The notes under the pieces are model-generated. The model was not told where the DNA came from, searched no databases, and saw only the letters and a list, made by a program, of their open reading frames with translations. From Shimia marina (GTDB lineage: Bacteria > Pseudomonadota > Alphaproteobacteria > Rhodobacterales > Rhodobacteraceae), in contig NZ_CYPW01000024.1 in the NCBI RefSeq assembly GCF_001458175.1, positions 85,212-149,211 of the forward strand: a stretch of 64,000 bases of DNA. Reading direction: 5' to 3'. Position 1 is the first letter of the stretch, and every line of letters starts with the position of its first letter. The position numbers were made by a program, and so were the translations under genes. This document shows positions 17,971-27,503 of this stretch, one piece after another.

Positions 17971-18195
17971 TTATGCCTCCTCCAGCTTAGCTGCGATACG
18001 TTCTTGTTCTGAAGCCATAATTTCGGCGGCCTCTAGATTCATCATAGCCGCAGCCAATTGTACGCTTAGCAGGGGGATTTCTCTAACCGTTGGCACAGAG
18101 AATTTTTTCTCAGCAAGAGTGTGTGCTAACTCTAAGTAACGTTCAGCGCGGGCTTCTATTTGGAGCGGCAGTTCATCATAGTATTTCTTGTCCAC
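17971..18195 (-). CDS. Small hypothetical protein inserted between scoA and scoB
   Basis: A 74-residue, mostly helical protein ([42 protein letters not shown]) of no family I recognise. It starts with GTG, with GGGAGG 7 bases upstream, and both its ends are spaced 2 bp from scoA and scoB, so it should be translated. The junctions scoA–small and small–scoB share the same 12 bases GATTATGCCTCC (plus strand, 18196-18207 and 17969-17980), as if the gene had been inserted with duplication of the intergenic joint. Its base composition is less GC-rich than the sco genes. Usually the two transferase genes are directly adjacent. Confidence 0.75.
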   Translation of the reverse strand: MDKKYYDELPLQIEARAERYLELAHTLAEKKFSVPTVREIPLLSVQLAAAMMNLEAAEIMASEQERIAAKLEEA

Positions 18196-18197
18196 GA

Positions 18198-18911
18198 TTA
18201 TGCCTCCCGCACTGTGCGCTGTTCGATGCGTTTTTCGTGGTCGCCCTGAATGATGCGGTGCACATAGATGCCGGGCAGGTGGATCGCGTCCGGATCTAGC
18301 GAGCCGGTGGGCACGATTTCCTCAACCTCGGCGATGCAGATCTTGCCGCAGGTCGCCGCGGGCGCGTTGAAATTGCGGGCGGTTTTGCGGAACACGAGGT
18401 TGCCGGTTTCATCGGCTTTCCACGCCTTCACAATGGCCAGATCGGCAAAGATGCCCTCTTCCATGATGTAGTCTTCCATCGCGCCATCCGGCCCGGTGGG
18501 GAACTGTTTTTCCAGCTTGCCTTCGGCAATTACGGTGCCCACGCCGGTTTTGGTGAAAAAGCCCGGAATGCCTGCGCCACCGGCGCGCATGCGCTCGGCC
18601 AATGTGCCCTGTGGGTTGAACTCCAGTTCCAGCTCCCCGGAGAGATACTGGCGCATGAATTCCGCGTTTTCGCCCACATAGGAGCTGATCATTTTCTTGA
18701 CCTGTTTGGTCTGCAGCAGGATGCCGATGCCAAAATCATCAACGCCCGCGTTGTTGGAGGCGAAGGTCAGATCCTTGACACCGCTGTCTTTGATGGCGTC
18801 CAGCAGAAGCTCGGGGATGCCGCAGAGGCCAAAGCCGCCGGAGGCAATGAACATGCCGTCACTCAGAACGCCCTCAAGCGCCTCAGTGGCATTTGCATAT
18901 ACCTTTTTCAT
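18198..18911 (-). CDS. scoA: 3-oxoacid CoA-transferase subunit A
   Basis: A 237-residue alpha subunit of succinyl-CoA:3-ketoacid CoA-transferase. Visible family features are MKKVYANATEALEGVLSDGMFIASGGFGLCGIPE at the start and the GGAGIPGFFTKTGVGT loop. It opens the three-gene run scoA–small gene–scoB. The 212-bp region upstream (18912-19123) carries a structured repeat and no gene. Confidence 0.96.
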   Translation of the reverse strand: MKKVYANATEALEGVLSDGMFIASGGFGLCGIPELLLDAIKDSGVKDLTFASNNAGVDDFGIGILLQTKQVKKMISSYVGENAEFMRQYLSGELELEFNPQGTLAERMRAGGAGIPGFFTKTGVGTVIAEGKLEKQFPTGPDGAMEDYIMEEGIFADLAIVKAWKADETGNLVFRKTARNFNAPAATCGKICIAEVEEIVPTGSLDPDAIHLPGIYVHRIIQGDHEKRIEQRTVREA

Positions 18912-19053
18912 GGATGTCTCTCTCCCTAGGGTCAGACGTGGGTCGGAAATTGGGAAGAGTTGTGCCGGGGTGCCCTGAGGGAGTCAACGTTTGCAGGGGG
19001 TGGGCGTATTACTACGGGAGCCTGAGCGATGTGTTGTGATCTGTTCAGGGGGG

Positions 19054-19119
19054 AGGGGCCAGCCCCTCTGGAGCGCGCTGCGCTCCATTCACCCCGGGAT
19101 ATTTAGGGCCAAGTGAAGC
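19054..19119. repeat. Structured intergenic repeat, family B, copy 1
   Basis: Three parts in order: hairpin AGGGGC/GCCCCT (19054-19067), a variable hairpin GGAGCG/CGCTCC (19070-19086), and a core at 19092-19119 starting CCCCGGGATATTT and ending AAGTGAAGC. The same organisation occurs at 50694-50759 and 63861-63920. The copy ends 4 bp before the L,D-transpeptidase stop codon. Confidence 0.85.
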
Positions 19120-19123
19120 GCGC

Positions 19124-19723
19124 TCAGATGATGCGCACTTGGGTGCCCACCGGGCTGATTTCAAAGAGTTCCGCGATCATCTGGTTGTACAGGCCGATAC
19201 ATCCGTTGGAGCTGCGCCGCCCGATCTTGCGGGTGTCATGGGTGCCGTGGATCAGATAGGCAGGCCATTCCAGATACATGGCATGGCTGCCTAGCGGGTT
19301 GTCTGGGCCCGGAGCCATGTAGGTGAGGCTGGGGTCGCGTTCCAGCATGGAGGGCGTTGGTGTCCAGTCCGGGCCGACGCGTTTGCGCACGATTTTGGTG
19401 TAGCCGCGTTTGGTGAGCTCTTCGGACATGGGCACGGAGGTGGGGTAGACCCGATAATCGCTGCCATCGCCTGACCAGTAGTGCAGGGCGCGCGATGTGG
19501 TATCAGCGACAATTGTGGCCACGCCCAAGGCATCAAAATGATTGCGCCAGTCCTGACGGCTGAAACTTGAGATATTGCGGGCGGCGGTTTCCGGCGGTTC
19601 TGCTGGAGCAGGGGGCTCTGCTTCTTGGGCAAATGCGGTGCGGGCCTGAAGCAGCACCGCGGGGGCCGCGAGCAAAAACGATCGACGTGAGAAAGGAAGC
19701 TGAAACTTGGGGCGCTGGGACAT
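19124..19723 (-). CDS. L,D-transpeptidase (YkuD domain), Tat-exported
   Basis: A 199-residue enzyme with a twin-arginine signal (FSRRSFLLAAPAVLL, cleavage near AFA-Q). The YkuD catalytic motif is HGTHDTRKIGRRSSNGCIGL, with the nucleophile Cys in SNGC. Such enzymes form 3-3 peptidoglycan cross-links or attach proteins to peptidoglycan. I start at 19723, with GGAG upstream; the open frame continues far upstream into topA and is spurious there. It lies 150 bp after topA, past a terminator. Confidence 0.93.
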   Translation of the reverse strand: MSQRPKFQLPFSRRSFLLAAPAVLLQARTAFAQEAEPPAPAEPPETAARNISSFSRQDWRNHFDALGVATIVADTTSRALHYWSGDGSDYRVYPTSVPMSEELTKRGYTKIVRKRVGPDWTPTPSMLERDPSLTYMAPGPDNPLGSHAMYLEWPAYLIHGTHDTRKIGRRSSNGCIGLYNQMIAELFEISPVGTQVRII

Positions 19724-19809
19724 GGGGAACTCCGGGGTACTGCTCTTTTGAACGTAAGCTGAGACAGGTGGCCGTCGGTGGCAATTCACAAGCGCTTGAG
19801 GCGTGCAGC

Positions 19810-19838
19810 AAAAAGGGGACCTGCGGTGCAGATCCCCT
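19810..19838 (-). terminator. Rho-independent terminator after topA
   Basis: On the minus strand AGGGGATCTGC/GCAGGTCCCCT pair over 11 positions (one T-G) around loop ACC and run into TTTTT. It lies 35 bp past the topA stop. Confidence 0.88.
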
Positions 19839-19872
19839 GAAAGTGGCCTTGAAAGTGGCAAGGTTTTGCTGA

Positions 19873-22488
19873 TCAGCCGTCGGTTTTTTTCTTGGTGGCC
19901 GCTTTGGTTGTGGTCTTCTTGGCGGTTGTTTTTTTTGCGGCGGCTTTCTTGGGGGCGGCTTTCTTTTGGGTGGGCTTCTTCTTGCCGCCACCTTTTTCCG
20001 CAATCCACGCCACGGCCTGATCCATGGTCACATCTTTGACGTCGATCTCTTTGGGGATGGTGGCGTTGACTTTTTCCCATTTCACATAAGGGCCATAGCG
20101 CCCGTCCATGATATTGACCGGACCACCGGCCTCGGGATGTTCGCCCAGTTCACGCAGTGCCTTGGCGGCGGCGCGGCGGCCACGACCCGGATTGTTGCGC
20201 TTTTCTGTGATCATTTCGACCGCGCGGTTCATGCCGATTTCAAAGACATCCAGTGTTTCTTTGAGGTTGGCGTAGATGGGTTTTTCCTCATCCGGCAGCT
20301 GGTGCATGATGTAGGGGCCAAAACGGCCCAGATTGGAAGAGATCATGCCGCCCTCAGGATGCATGCCAATCTCACGTGGCAGGGTCAGCAGGGTGACCGC
20401 CTGTTCCAGAGTGATTTCATTTGGGCCCCAACCGGGCAGAAACTCTTTGCCCTGTTTGGGCAGGGAGGAGCGCGGCGGCTTTTTGTTGTCCGGGGTGACT
20501 TCACCGCGTTGCACGTAGGGGCCAAAGCGGCCGGATTTCAGGTGGATTTCATCACCTGCATCCTCACCCAGTACTTTTTCGTAGCCTTCCGCGCCTTCGC
20601 CGGAAATCGGGCGGGTGTAGTTGCATTCCGGGTAATTGCCACAGCCCACAAAGCCACCGGTGCGTGAGGTTTTCAGGTGCAGCTGGCCCGCGCCACATTT
20701 GGGGCAGACACGGGGGTCTGTGCCATCTTCGCGCGGTGGGTAGAGTTGTGGTGCGAGCGCATCATCCAAGATGTCGAGCACTTCGGAAATGCGCAGATCG
20801 CTGGTTTCGGCGATGGCAGCAGAGAAGTCTTTCCAGAAGCGGTTGAGCACGTTTTTATAATCGCGTTCACCTGCGGAGACGTCATCCAGCTCTTCTTCGA
20901 GGTTGGCGGTGAATTCATAGCCCACATATTTACGGAAGAAGTTCACCAGGAAGATGGTCACGATCCGGCCCTTCTCTTCTGGGAAGAGGCGGTTTTGCTC
21001 TTTACGGACGTATTCCCGATCCTGAATGGTGGTGATCACGGAGGCATAGGTGGAGGGGCGACCGATGCCGAGCTCTTCCATGCGTTTGACCAGGGTGGCC
21101 TCGGTGTAACGGGGCGGTGGCTGCGTAAAGTGCTGATCTGGCGTGACCGAGCGCTTGGCCATGGCCTCACCTTCCATGATCTGGGGCAAGCGCTTGTCGT
21201 CGTCATCCACCACCTGATCATCGCGGCCTTCTTCATAGACCCGCATAAAGCCGTCAAACAGGACAACCTGACCGGTGGCGCGCAGTTCCACCTGTTTGTC
21301 GGCGGAGGCGATGTCCACCGTCGTGCGTTCCATGCGGGCGCCAGCCATCTGACAGGCCAGTGTGCGCTTCCAAATCAGATCGTAAAGCTTGCGCTGATCC
21401 TCTTCGGAGACTTTCAGATCAGAGGGTTTGCGCATCATATCCGTTGGGCGGATACATTCGTGCGCTTCTTGGGCGTTTTTGGCTTTGTTTTTGTAGATGC
21501 GCGGCTCTTTAGGCACGTAATCGGCACCATAGAAGGCGGTAATGGCGTCGCGCGCGCCTTGCACGGCTTCGGGCGCCATGTCGATGCCGTCGGTCCGCAT
21601 ATAGGTGATATAGCCCGCTTCATAGAGACGTTGTGCCGCGTTCATGCAGTGGCGTGCACCCATGCCGAATTTGCGGCTGGCCTCCTGTTGGAGGGTGGAG
21701 GTCATGAACGGCGCGGAAGGATTTCGGGAGGCGGGTTTGGCCTCAACACGGGCCACGGAGAGATCACGGCTCTGAATGGCTTGCACGGCCAGTTCGGCGG
21801 CGGTGGAATTCTCCAGCGAGAATTTATCGAGTTTTTCGCCGCCCAAGACAGTGAGGCGGGCCTCAAACTCTTGCCCACGTGGTGTGGCCAGAAGGGATTT
21901 CACAGACCAGTATTCTCGCGGATTGAACGCGTCGATTTCGGCTTCGCGTTCTACAATCAGGCGCAGGCACACCGATTGCACGCGGCCAGCGGAACGTGCG
22001 CCGGGCAATTTGCGCCAGAGCACGGGCGACAGATTGAACCCGACAAGATAATCCAGCGCGCGCCGCGCCAGATAGGCATCCACCAGCGGTTGATCAATCT
22101 GGCGGGGGTTTTGCATGGCCTCGGTGACGGCGGCCTTGGTGATGGCGTTGAACACCACGCGAGAGACAGGTGTGTCTTTCTTGATTGCACGGCGTTTGCG
22201 CAGCGCTTCTTCGAGGTGCCAGCTGATGGCTTCGCCTTCACGATCGGGGTCGGTTGCGAGAATGAGCGCGTTGTCTTCTTTCAGAGCGTCGGCAATCGCT
22301 TTGACATGAGGGCGCGACTTGGTGTCGATTTCCCAGGTCATGTCAAAATCCTGCTCCGGATCGACCGAGCCGTTTTTGGCGGGCAGATCCCGAATGTGGC
22401 CGTAGGAGGCTAATACTGTGTAGTCCGAACCAAGGTATTTGTTGATTGTTTTGGCTTTGGCTGGGGATTCTACGACAACGACTGGCAT
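19873..22488 (-). CDS. topA: DNA topoisomerase I (type IA)
   Basis: An 871-residue enzyme that relaxes negative supercoils. The TOPRIM domain has Glu8 (VESPAKAKT) and the acidic pair in ATDPDREGEAI (Asp80, Asp82). The catalytic tyrosine is Tyr296 in ITYMRTDG. A single C4 zinc finger (CPKCG ... CGNYPEC) lies at about residues 590-620, followed by repeated topoisomerase C-terminal modules. The last 40 residues are a Lys/Ala/Thr-rich histone H1-like tail. GAGGAAAATGA precedes the ATG. Confidence 0.97.
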   Translation of the reverse strand: MPVVVVESPAKAKTINKYLGSDYTVLASYGHIRDLPAKNGSVDPEQDFDMTWEIDTKSRPHVKAIADALKEDNALILATDPDREGEAISWHLEEALRKRRAIKKDTPVSRVVFNAITKAAVTEAMQNPRQIDQPLVDAYLARRALDYLVGFNLSPVLWRKLPGARSAGRVQSVCLRLIVEREAEIDAFNPREYWSVKSLLATPRGQEFEARLTVLGGEKLDKFSLENSTAAELAVQAIQSRDLSVARVEAKPASRNPSAPFMTSTLQQEASRKFGMGARHCMNAAQRLYEAGYITYMRTDGIDMAPEAVQGARDAITAFYGADYVPKEPRIYKNKAKNAQEAHECIRPTDMMRKPSDLKVSEEDQRKLYDLIWKRTLACQMAGARMERTTVDIASADKQVELRATGQVVLFDGFMRVYEEGRDDQVVDDDDKRLPQIMEGEAMAKRSVTPDQHFTQPPPRYTEATLVKRMEELGIGRPSTYASVITTIQDREYVRKEQNRLFPEEKGRIVTIFLVNFFRKYVGYEFTANLEEELDDVSAGERDYKNVLNRFWKDFSAAIAETSDLRISEVLDILDDALAPQLYPPREDGTDPRVCPKCGAGQLHLKTSRTGGFVGCGNYPECNYTRPISGEGAEGYEKVLGEDAGDEIHLKSGRFGPYVQRGEVTPDNKKPPRSSLPKQGKEFLPGWGPNEITLEQAVTLLTLPREIGMHPEGGMISSNLGRFGPYIMHQLPDEEKPIYANLKETLDVFEIGMNRAVEMITEKRNNPGRGRRAAAKALRELGEHPEAGGPVNIMDGRYGPYVKWEKVNATIPKEIDVKDVTMDQAVAWIAEKGGGKKKPTQKKAAPKKAAAKKTTAKKTTTKAATKKKTDG

Positions 22489-22667
22489 TCATTTTCCTCT
22501 CGACTCGGCGCGAGCCTTATGGCGGCGAAAAATGTGGGGCGAAAGGGGGGATTGTCAATGCACGGCTGTTTTTACTTGCGGGATGATTTGTGAGTTTGGC
22601 CAAAATTGTACCGCTCGACTGCTTTAGAAACAGGCATATTGCCATGGAAGGAGACAGCGCTCTGCAC

Positions 22668-23831
22668 CTAGTTTTTGCTGAGCAAACCGCCGGACATGCG
22701 GGTGATCGCGCCAGACATTTCGAGATCCAGCAATGCCGGGGTCAGTTTGGCGGGTACGGTGGCGAGATCGCGGCAAAGCTGATCCTCACTCAGCGGGGAG
22801 GGGCCCAGACGGTTGAGAATCTCACTGTGCAAAGCGGCGGTGTCTTGCAAGCTGCGTGCCGTAGCTGGCTGTTGCGCCTCTGAGCGGCTTGTGGCGCGTT
22901 CCGGTGACGGATCGGGCATGGCGGGGCGCAGAGCTTGCGCGGCATTCAGCACCTCAAGCACATCTTCTGCGTCCCGTACCAAAGGCGCGCCGTCGCGGAT
23001 CAGAATATTGGCTCCTGCCGCGCGCGCATCAAAGGGGTGGCCCGGCACAGCGAGCACATCCCGCCCCTGATCCAACGCCATGCGCGCGGTCAGAAGGCTG
23101 CCGGATTTGGCGGCGGCCTCTACCACGATCACAGCGCGCACAAGACCGGAAATGATGCGATTGCGCGCGGGAAAATGGCGCGCGCGGGGCTCCATATTCG
23201 GTGGCTGTTCAGAAAGGCAGAGACCTTGCTTTGCGATGTTTTCGGCCAGAGACAGGTTCTGTGCCGGATAGGGGCGGCGTAATCCGCCTGCGTAGACTGC
23301 GATGGTGCCGGTGGCGAGCGTGGCCTCATGCGCGGCAGCGTCGATCCCTCTGGCCAGACCGGAGACAACGGTCAACCCCGCCGCGCCCAGATCGCTTGCA
23401 AGACGGCCGGCCATACGCAGGCCCAGCGAGGAGGCATTGCGCGCACCGATCACGGCCACGGAAGGTGTCGCCAAGAGCTCAGTGCGCCCAAGCGCCCAGA
23501 GCATCGGCGGGGCGTCGGGGGTTTGAGCCAGCAGCATGGGATATTCGGGATCGCCAAAAAAAATCGGCCGCGCTCCTGTGGCACGGCCGTCTTCCAGTTC
23601 TTTGGCTGCTATGTCTTGGGGGCATATCGTGTAGCGAGAGACGCCTGCTGCGCGGGCAATGTCAGGCAGCGCATCCAATGCGGCCTCTGCTGTGCCATGC
23701 TCTCGTATCAATCTGTGGTAGGTGATGGCCCCGACCCGTCGGGATCGCAAGAGGCGAAGCCGCAGTAATCGCGCTTCCTCCGTGGTGGGTGGGATTTGGG
23801 GGTGAGTGGAAGAAATTCGATCTTCGGTCAT
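22668..23831 (-). CDS. dprA: DNA-processing protein DprA/Smf
   Basis: A 387-residue protein that loads RecA on incoming single-stranded DNA during natural transformation and may also act in recombination. The Rossmann-like core reads VIGARNASSLGLRMAGRLASDLGAAGLTVVSGLARGIDAAAHEA. A SAM-like N-terminal region and a winged-helix C-terminal domain (residues about 325-385, LHSEILNRLGPSPLSEDQLCRDL) flank it. The ATG at 23831 has GGAG 7 bases upstream. topA follows 179 bp downstream on the same strand. Confidence 0.94.
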   Translation of the reverse strand: MTEDRISSTHPQIPPTTEEARLLRLRLLRSRRVGAITYHRLIREHGTAEAALDALPDIARAAGVSRYTICPQDIAAKELEDGRATGARPIFFGDPEYPMLLAQTPDAPPMLWALGRTELLATPSVAVIGARNASSLGLRMAGRLASDLGAAGLTVVSGLARGIDAAAHEATLATGTIAVYAGGLRRPYPAQNLSLAENIAKQGLCLSEQPPNMEPRARHFPARNRIISGLVRAVIVVEAAAKSGSLLTARMALDQGRDVLAVPGHPFDARAAGANILIRDGAPLVRDAEDVLEVLNAAQALRPAMPDPSPERATSRSEAQQPATARSLQDTAALHSEILNRLGPSPLSEDQLCRDLATVPAKLTPALLDLEMSGAITRMSGGLLSKN

Positions 23832-23955
23832 CCGCAACTCCGCCTGCTTGCAAGACAAGGATTAAGCCTTGAGTGGTTAACAGCGCGTAAATCAAATGCG
23901 AAAAATTTAGATCGCCCTCAAAAAAAAACATTCTGAACGGTTTCTTCTTCAAATT

Positions 23956-23983
23956 GCCCCGATCCGAAAATGCGGACCGGGGC
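23956..23983 (-). terminator. Hairpin between tldD and dprA, possible terminator
   Basis: GCCCCGATCCG and CGGACCGGGGC pair over 11 positions (one mismatch/G-T) with a 6-base loop. The hairpin lies 27 bp past the tldD stop. The T run (GTTTTT) lies on the plus-strand side, so its use as a minus-strand terminator is uncertain. Confidence 0.45.
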
Positions 23984-24009
23984 CGTTTTTGCCGGGCGTT
24001 GACCTGTGA

Positions 24010-25431
24010 TCAGGTGGCAGAGCCGCCCACCGTCAGACCCTCCATCAAAACAGTGGGCTGGCCGACGCCAACCGGCACCCATTGGCCGGCTTTGCCGCAG
24101 TTGCCCATGCCGGGGTCCAGCGCCATGTCGTTGCCAAGGCCTTTGATCTGCATCATCGCGGTGGCCCCATCGCCGATAAGCGTGGCGCCTTTGACCGGCG
24201 CGCCGACTTTGCCGTTTTCCACGCGGTAAGCCTCGGTACAGGAGAAGACAAATTTACCATTGGTGATGTCCACCTGACCGCCGCCAAAGCCCACGGCATA
24301 GATGCCATCCTTGAGCGAGGCGACCAGATCCGCGGGATCAGATGTGCCGCCTTCCATATAGGTATTGGTCATGCGGGGCATGGGCGCATGGGCGTAGCTT
24401 TCGCGGCGGCCGTTGCCGGTGGGGGCAACCCCCATAAGGCGCGCGTTCTGGCGATCCTGCATATAGCCCACAAGAATACCGTCTTCGATCAGCGTGGTCT
24501 TGCCTGACGGGGTGCCCTCGTCATCCACGGTGATGGAGCCGCGGCGATCCGGGATGGTGCCGTCATCAATAACGGTCACCCCTTTGGCGGCGACCTGCTG
24601 GCCGATCATGCCGGCAAATTTGGAGCTGCCTTTGCGGTTGAAATCCCCCTCAAGGCCGTGCCCAACAGCCTCATGCAGCAGAATTCCGGGCCAGCCGGGC
24701 CCAAGCACCACTTCCATGGGGCCTGCAGGCGCAGGGACCGCGTCCAAGTTCACAAGCGCGACACGCAGGGCCTCGCGGGTTTTGCCCTGCCAGTCTGCGG
24801 GATCGAGCAGCCCGTCGAGGCCAAGCCGTCCGCCGCCGCCTGCAGAGCCGCTTTCTCGGCGCCCGTTTTGTTCGACGATCACGGAGACATTGACCCGCGT
24901 CATGGGGCGAATGTCGGAAATGCGCGTGCCATCTGGACGCAGAATCACCACTTCCTGATGCGACGCGGCCAGCGTGGCAGAGACCTGCACAACGCGGGGA
25001 TCGAGATCGCGGGCAAAACTGTCGATGTCGCGCAGGGTTTCAATCTTCACCGGAAAGTCGATGCCGCCAATTGGATCTGCATCGGTATAGAGGCGACGAT
25101 TGGTGGGGGGAGGGGGCGCGGCCAGCGTGCCACCGCCGTCGCCAACCGCAAGGCGCGCGGTTTCTACGGCGCGTTTTATCGCCGTTTCACTGATTTCGGA
25201 AGCATGGGCGTATCCGGAGACCTCTCCGTTGACCGCACGCAGACCGAATCCTTCCGCTGCGTCATAGCTCGCTGTCTTCAAACGACCGTCATCAAACACC
25301 AAAGCTTCGGCGCTTCGGCGTTCAAAAAACAACTCGCCATCGTCTGCGCCCTGCGTCGCAGTGCGCAAATGTCGCAGGGCAGTGCCCTCATCGATATTGT
25401 TTTCAAAGGGTTGGAAGCGGTTTTCCGTCAT
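24010..25431 (-). CDS. tldD: Metalloprotease TldD
   Basis: A 473-residue zinc protease that with TldE (PmbA) processes modified peptides and the CcdA antitoxin. The metal motif HEAVGHGLEGD is present, together with the C-terminal GGSATxx-type ending (LTVGGSAT) typical of TldD. TldE is not in this window. An FNR-type box is centred 27 bp upstream of its start codon, in the region shared with the divergent ctaC. Confidence 0.95.
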   Translation of the reverse strand: MTENRFQPFENNIDEGTALRHLRTATQGADDGELFFERRSAEALVFDDGRLKTASYDAAEGFGLRAVNGEVSGYAHASEISETAIKRAVETARLAVGDGGGTLAAPPPPTNRRLYTDADPIGGIDFPVKIETLRDIDSFARDLDPRVVQVSATLAASHQEVVILRPDGTRISDIRPMTRVNVSVIVEQNGRRESGSAGGGGRLGLDGLLDPADWQGKTREALRVALVNLDAVPAPAGPMEVVLGPGWPGILLHEAVGHGLEGDFNRKGSSKFAGMIGQQVAAKGVTVIDDGTIPDRRGSITVDDEGTPSGKTTLIEDGILVGYMQDRQNARLMGVAPTGNGRRESYAHAPMPRMTNTYMEGGTSDPADLVASLKDGIYAVGFGGGQVDITNGKFVFSCTEAYRVENGKVGAPVKGATLIGDGATAMMQIKGLGNDMALDPGMGNCGKAGQWVPVGVGQPTVLMEGLTVGGSAT

Positions 25432-25450
25432 ATGCTGTCAGCCTCATAAT

Positions 25451-25464
25451 TTGATCTAAATCAA
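25451..25464. promoter_or_regulatory. Perfect FNR/FnrL-type binding site
   Basis: TTGATCTAAATCAA matches the FNR consensus TTGAT-N4-ATCAA exactly and is a perfect palindrome. It lies between tldD (start 25431, minus) and ctaC (start 25614, plus). FnrL controls respiratory genes with oxygen in Rhodobacter. Being about 150 bp from ctaC and 20 bp from tldD, it could regulate either; which one is inference. Confidence 0.8.
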
Positions 25465-25613
25465 AAAAGCGTCCGTTTGACGCAAGCTTCGATCTTTATC
25501 TGACGCAGAGAATATGGTTTTTAGGCGCGAAACAACAGCGGGATTCCGCCGTAGGGCAGATGGGATTCTGTGATTCCGACAAGAACAACCACGCAACCGA
25601 GTCAGGGTGACAC

Positions 25614-26462
25614 ATGCGAATTCTATCGACATTCCTGGGCCTTATGGCAGCCACTATCGCCGCGCCAGCCATCGCGCAGAGCGCCGAAACCATCGGCAAA
25701 CCCGTTCCCAGTGGCATGGGATTTCAGCCTGCGGCCACTGAACTGGCGCGTCAGATCCATTCGCTGGACGGCCTGATCCTGGCGATCATCACTGCCATCG
25801 TGATTTTTGTGACCGCGCTGTTGGTGTACTGCATGGTGCGCTTCAACCGCCGTGTGAACCCAAACCCCTCTTCCTTCACCCACAACTCTCCGCTGGAGAT
25901 CGCCTGGACCATCGGCCCGATTCTCGTGCTGGTGTTCATTGGGGCCTTCTCTCTGCCGGTGCTGTTCAACCAGCAGGAAATCCCAGAAGGTGAGATCCAC
26001 ATCAAGGTGACCGGCTACCAGTGGTACTGGGGCTATGAGTATACAGACCATGAGTTTGAGTTCGAAAGCTTCCTGCTGGGCAAAGAAGCTCTGGCTGAGA
26101 ATGGATACAATGAAGATGAGTATCTGCTGGCGACCGACACCAAGGTTGTGGTGCCTGTTGGCAAAACCGTTGTGATGGATGTGACTGGTGCGGACGTGAT
26201 CCACAGCTGGACCATTCCTTCCTTTGGCGTCAAGCAGGATGCTGTGCCTGGCCGTATCGCGCAGCTGTGGTTTGAAGCTGAGAAAGAAGGCATCTTCTTT
26301 GGTCAGTGTTCTGAACTCTGCGGCAAGGACCACGCCTATATGCCAATCACCGTCGAAGTTGTGTCTGAAGAGAAGTACAACGAGTGGCTGAAAGGCGCGA
26401 TCGAGGAATACGCAGGCGACATGTCCACGCTGCCAAGCGTGCAGGTTGCATCTGCTGACTGA
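25614..26462 (+). CDS. ctaC: Cytochrome c oxidase subunit II (aa3 type)
   Basis: A 282-residue subunit carrying the CuA centre that accepts electrons from cytochrome c. It has a signal peptide (about residues 1-21, ending AIAQ), two transmembrane helices at about 50-72 and 93-114, and a periplasmic cupredoxin domain. The CuA ligands lie in [11 protein letters not shown] and [14 protein letters not shown]. It heads the cta assembly cluster; subunit I (ctaD) is not in the window, as is usual in the group. Confidence 0.97.
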   Translation: MRILSTFLGLMAATIAAPAIAQSAETIGKPVPSGMGFQPAATELARQIHSLDGLILAIITAIVIFVTALLVYCMVRFNRRVNPNPSSFTHNSPLEIAWTIGPILVLVFIGAFSLPVLFNQQEIPEGEIHIKVTGYQWYWGYEYTDHEFEFESFLLGKEALAENGYNEDEYLLATDTKVVVPVGKTVVMDVTGADVIHSWTIPSFGVKQDAVPGRIAQLWFEAEKEGIFFGQCSELCGKDHAYMPITVEVVSEEKYNEWLKGAIEEYAGDMSTLPSVQVASAD

Positions 26463-26556
26463 TCCCTACCAAGGCGCGCGGCTGCCGCGCGCTTTATTTC
26501 CCTGAGGCCTCATCTGTAGGGTGTGCGCTTTGCGCGCACCTCACTCGGAGACAAGA

Positions 26557-27501
26557 ATGAGCGACGCAAGCATCAATACGCAAGCCAAAGCCGCCCATGG
26601 CGATGCAGAGTTTGGCGATTATTTCGCCCTGCTGAAACCGAGGGTCATGTCGCTTGTGGTGTTCACCGCAGCGGTGGGCCTGTTGGCGGCACCGGGATCT
26701 GTGCATCCTTTTGTGGCCTTTTGCGCCATTCTGTTTATCGCCGTGGGTGGTGGTGCCTCCGGGGCGCTGAACATGTGGTATGATGCCGACATCGACCGGG
26801 TGATGGCGCGCACCAAGAAGCGCCCGATCCCGGCTGGCACGGTGTCTGAAGGCGAGGCTTTTGCCATTGGCATTGCGCTGTCTGGCTTCTCTGTCGTGAT
26901 GCTTGGCCTTGCTGCGAACTGGGTTGCGGCCGCGCTATTGGCCTTCACGATCTTCTTTTACGTGGTGATCTACACCATGTGGCTGAAACGCTGGACGCCA
27001 CAGAACATTGTGATTGGTGGTGCGGCGGGCGCTTTCCCTCCTATGATCGGTTGGGCGGTTGTGACCGGCGGCATTTCGATTGAAAGCTTGCTGATGTTTA
27101 CACTGACCTTCATGTGGACGCCGCCACACTTCTGGGCGCTGTGTCTGTTCATGAAGTCCGATTACAAAGACGCGGGCGTGCCGATGCTGCATGTGACCCA
27201 TGGGCGTCGTGTGACCCGCAACCATATTCTGGTGTACACACTGCTGCTCGCCGTTGTGGCGATTGGCATGGCTTTCACCGGGGTGGGCGGACCAATTTAC
27301 CTGACCACGGCGCTGATCCTGAATGGTCTGTTTGTTGCCGGTGCCATTTCGATCTGGCGTCGGGATGAAGAGGTTTCTGAGGCCGACGGATACAAGCGGG
27401 AGAAAGCTTTCTTTGCGCTGTCGCTTCTCTATTTGTTCCTTCACTTTGGGGCGATCCTGGCGGAAGCCACGCTTGCGCCTTACGGCTACGGAGGCTGGTG
27501 A
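26557..27501 (+). CDS. ctaB: Protoheme IX farnesyltransferase (heme O synthase)
   Basis: A 314-residue membrane enzyme of the UbiA superfamily that adds farnesyl to heme b to make heme O, the precursor of heme A for the oxidase. The diphosphate/Mg site [21 protein letters not shown] is present and about nine hydrophobic segments follow. I start at 26557 (MSDASINTQ), which has GGAGACAAG before it. The next small gene starts 2 bp after the stop. Confidence 0.97.
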   Translation: MSDASINTQAKAAHGDAEFGDYFALLKPRVMSLVVFTAAVGLLAAPGSVHPFVAFCAILFIAVGGGASGALNMWYDADIDRVMARTKKRPIPAGTVSEGEAFAIGIALSGFSVVMLGLAANWVAAALLAFTIFFYVVIYTMWLKRWTPQNIVIGGAAGAFPPMIGWAVVTGGISIESLLMFTLTFMWTPPHFWALCLFMKSDYKDAGVPMLHVTHGRRVTRNHILVYTLLLAVVAIGMAFTGVGGPIYLTTALILNGLFVAGAISIWRRDEEVSEADGYKREKAFFALSLLYLFLHFGAILAEATLAPYGYGGW

Positions 27502-27503
27502 TC

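Noticed and set aside
20677-22413. Plus-strand open frame of about 578 codons across topA
   Set aside because: Antisense shadow caused by GC3 bias; topA motifs occupy the other strand throughout.
19873-22488. TopA YMRTDG and Lys-rich tail as anomalies
   Set aside because: Gly after YMRTD and histone-like tails are, as far as I recall, normal in alphaproteobacterial TopA.
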